This document shows, piece by piece, positions 6,542 through 8,276 of a stretch of 8,276 bases of DNA. How positions within the stretch are numbered: position 1 is the stretch's first letter; each line of letters opens with the position of its first letter. Below the pieces are notes generated by a model. It made no database searches. It was not told where the DNA came from and saw nothing but the letters and a program-made list of their open reading frames with translations. Source of the stretch: Planctomycetota bacterium (GTDB taxonomy: Bacteria > Planctomycetota > UBA1135); NCBI GenBank assembly GCA_022447335.1, contig JAKVCF010000106.1, forward strand, positions 1 to 8,276, in the 5' to 3' direction. Both the position numbers and the translations under genes were made by a program.

Positions 6542-7948
6542 TTAGTCCTTCGTGGGAATGGTCTGTGCATTGGCGTCGATCTTTGCGTCCTCCTTGTACA
6601 GGCTCTTCAGTTCGATCTTCTCTAGCACATGTTGGCGTAGTTCGTTGTGACGTCCGCGCCGCACTTCTTTGCGAAAGGATTCCTGGCTAACCGGCTTACG
6701 TTCTTCGTGCACCCAGGTCAGCGCCATTCCACCATTCACTCGAAACGGGCCGAAGGGCACATCGATCGGTGCGCGGAAAGCATTTTCCGCCAACGCCGGA
6801 TCCACTGCTCCGCCGCTTCCCGAGCGCGAAATCCAACCTAGTTCACCAGCGCGTTTGCGCGAATCTTCGTGTTCGCTGTAGCGTTCAACGAGCAGTGAGA
6901 ATTGCGCGGCATTCTGTGCTTGCGCAGCGTAGGTATTCAGCTCTTTGGCGGCTGCTGGATAGTCAAGATCGATCTCAGTGCGCTTCTCTTCGACCGCGCG
7001 GATCATCATCCACGAGACTCGGCGCTTGGTGCCGTACTCGTTCTCGAGGCGAGTCCGTATCTCTTCATCGAGTGCGGCAAACCAGGCTTCGTCGTATACC
7101 GTGCTGCTGTACAGGCGCAGCAGGCCTGCCAAGCGTAGCTCGGACCCCTGGCGCACGCTTTCTAGAGTGGCGCCTTGCGTTTGAAGTAGACCCTCATAGG
7201 TCGCGCCACCATAGGCCGGATTCTCGGCGACACGCCGTCGCCGCCATTCAATCTCAGCTTCGAGGACATCGTCGGTTAGCAGTAAGTTGTTTTGTTTCGC
7301 CCACTCTGGCATGTATGCCTCTAGTACCAGCTGCTCCAGGTACTCCTGCTTGCGCAGCGGGCTAAGTATGTCCGAGATTACTTTGCCTAGCTCAGTGGTG
7401 GTCACGATGTAGGGAGAAGCGTGAATGGCGAATCCTTCTGGTGAGATCGCCGCGCGCTTCATCAGGTCAGTTAGGCGTTCGTCAGTCCAGGCCTGCAGTT
7501 GCTCTTGCGCGACGGTTTCGCCGCGCTTTAGACCCAGATCCTGGCGGGCCATAATCTCGTGCAGAACCGAGTCGCCGAGCAGATTTTTAAAGCGCTTCAT
7601 GCTTAGGCCGCGTGACTCGACCAGCGTTTCGAGGTCGTAGCCTTCGGCCTCAGCGGCTTGTTGAGCATCGTCGAGCCGCTCAGCGAGAAGTTCCGGGGGT
7701 ACTATCAGGTTGCGGCGGTCGGCTTCCAACTCAACCAATTGAATTTGCAGAAGGTGACGCAGTGCATCATTTCCAAGCTGCTTGTTTTTGAAAGTGCGCC
7801 CGAGAAACTCTCGAAAGTTTTTCTCAGTGAGTTGCCCTCCTTTCCACTGCGCTACGAGGCCTTCCGGCAGAGTGACAGAGGTGGGTTCCTGGGCCGGCAC
7901 CAAAGCGGTGGCTATGGGCGCAAGGGCGAGGGCGGCGGTCAGCAGCAT
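6542..7948 (-). CDS. Secreted SurA/PrsA-like parvulin-type peptidyl-prolyl isomerase homologue
   Basis: This 468-residue protein has a signal-like hydrophobic N-terminus (about 1-18, cleavage near VPAQE), two SurA_N-like helical chaperone units (about 60-139 and 200-282), and one parvulin (PpiC-type rotamase) domain at about 308-417, followed by a charged C-terminal tail. Parvulin landmarks are RYSEHEDSRKRAGELGWISR (356-375) and ENAFRAPIDVPFGPF (388-402). The expected role is folding of exported or outer-membrane proteins in the periplasm. The conserved parvulin histidines are replaced: the VSHILV-like strand reads VSWMMI (W313), and the final G-x-H-I/L strand reads GMALTWV (A409). Isomerase activity is therefore doubtful and a chaperone role more likely. 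The ATG at 7948 gives a signal peptide with no basic residues, although the in-frame codons just upstream encode RLIRRVRYPHAS, so the real start may lie further up. The gene converges on pgi. Confidence 0.87.
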   Translation of the reverse strand: MLLTAALALAPIATALVPAQEPTSVTLPEGLVAQWKGGQLTEKNFREFLGRTFKNKQLGNDALRHLLQIQLVELEADRRNLIVPPELLAERLDDAQQAAEAEGYDLETLVESRGLSMKRFKNLLGDSVLHEIMARQDLGLKRGETVAQEQLQAWTDERLTDLMKRAAISPEGFAIHASPYIVTTTELGKVISDILSPLRKQEYLEQLVLEAYMPEWAKQNNLLLTDDVLEAEIEWRRRRVAENPAYGGATYEGLLQTQGATLESVRQGSELRLAGLLRLYSSTVYDEAWFAALDEEIRTRLENEYGTKRRVSWMMIRAVEEKRTEIDLDYPAAAKELNTYAAQAQNAAQFSLLVERYSEHEDSRKRAGELGWISRSGSGGAVDPALAENAFRAPIDVPFGPFRVNGGMALTWVHEERKPVSQESFRKEVRRGRHNELRQHVLEKIELKSLYKEDAKIDANAQTIPTKD

Positions 7949-8131
7949 GCTTGCGTGAGGATACCGGACGCGCCGAATAAGGCGGGGGCATCCCGGTTCT
8001 TATCGGGAAGAATCGCGCCATTTGAAGATTAATCACTTGGTTTGAGCGAAGTGCGGATGTGCGCGATCAATTTACGAAGAGGGGCTAGCCCACACTTCCG
8101 GCGTGAACCCTTGGCACTCTTTCGATGAGTC
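7949..8131. other. Intergenic region upstream of the parvulin-like gene
   Basis: These 183 bases lie between the Clp-type ATPase stop and the parvulin-like start, both on the minus strand. No gene is visible. The region holds a perfect 10-base palindrome GGGCTAGCCC (8082-8091), flanked by imperfect complementary CGAAG / CTTCCG that could extend it to a stem. It also holds a weaker 5-base dyad, TCCCG ... CGGGA, around 7991-8008. Neither is followed by a T-run on the minus strand, so no intrinsic terminator is called. A promoter for the parvulin-like gene probably lies here, but no convincing -35/-10 pair was found. The stretch 7949-7999 is open in frame with the downstream gene and may encode its true N-terminus. 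Confidence 0.5.
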
Positions 8132-8276
8132 TTAAGCGGCTTTTCGTTCGACGCGGATGCGGCCGCGTTGGCTGCGCACCAGGAAGATGTCGGCGCCGGT
8201 GCGTGGGCCGTTCAGGATAGCTTGACTGAGCGGTTCTTCGACTTCGCGGTCGATAGTACGGCGAATCTCTCTCGCT
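8132..8276 (-). CDS. Clp/Hsp100 AAA+ ATPase (ClpB/ClpC-like), C-terminal fragment, cut by window edge
   Basis: The last 47 residues and the TAA stop (8134-8132) of a larger gene are present. The segment AREIRRTIDREVEEPLSQAI followed by LNG, then TGADIFLV and RGRIRVE, follows the C-terminal small D2 domain of Clp ATPases. There the family pattern is R-x-L-(K/R)-R-x-I-x-x-x-(I/V)-E-(D/E)-P-L-(A/S)-x-x-I-L-x-G, then a short beta pair. Such proteins are hexameric ATP-driven unfoldases or disaggregases in the cytoplasm. The fragment cannot separate ClpB, ClpC and ClpA, so no symbol is given. The tail ends in basic RVERKAA rather than the acidic ends often seen. Confidence 0.72.
   Translation of the reverse strand, partial: AREIRRTIDREVEEPLSQAILNGPRTGADIFLVRSQRGRIRVERKAA

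Overview
This window reads as an ordinary chromosomal stretch of a Gram-negative-type bacterium. It holds eight protein-coding genes, two of them cut by the window edges. I see no mobile element, no CRISPR array and no tRNA or rRNA. Several traits fit Planctomycetota or a neighbouring lineage: a long membrane-anchored protein built from carboxypeptidase-regulatory-like repeats, a secreted M28 peptidase with a PDZ domain, a short-form glucose-6-phosphate isomerase, and no convincing Shine-Dalgarno sequence before any start. This placement is an inference from gene style, not a proven assignment.

Left block, minus strand, read from 4357 down to 1: a six-module regulatory-like surface protein, an M28 zinc peptidase with a C-terminal PDZ domain, a DMT/EamA ten-helix transporter, and the first 16 residues of a biotin carboxylase. 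The gaps are 77, 9 and 5 bases, so the last three, and perhaps all four, are probably transcribed together. The 77-base gap ends in a perfect 9-bp inverted repeat that buries the M28 start codon.

Middle block, plus strand, 4449 to 6535: a YugP-type membrane zinc metallopeptidase and glucose-6-phosphate isomerase, 11 bases apart and probably one operon. A 91-base divergent gap (4358-4448) separates it from the left block and should carry the promoters for both directions.

Right block, minus strand, from 8276 down to 6542: the last 47 residues of a Clp/Hsp100 AAA+ ATPase, a 183-base gap without a gene, and a secreted SurA/PrsA-like peptidyl-prolyl isomerase that meets pgi tail to tail with only 6 bases between stops. 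The isomerase is the most unusual protein here. Its chaperone part looks internally duplicated, its parvulin domain lacks both expected histidines, and its signal peptide seems cut short at the annotated start.

Three of the complete proteins act in the envelope or beyond it: the peptidase, the repeat protein and the foldase. Two more are membrane proteins (transporter and YugP peptidase). I see no coherent new defence, secretion or biosynthetic system. The findings are protein-level and start-site oddities.
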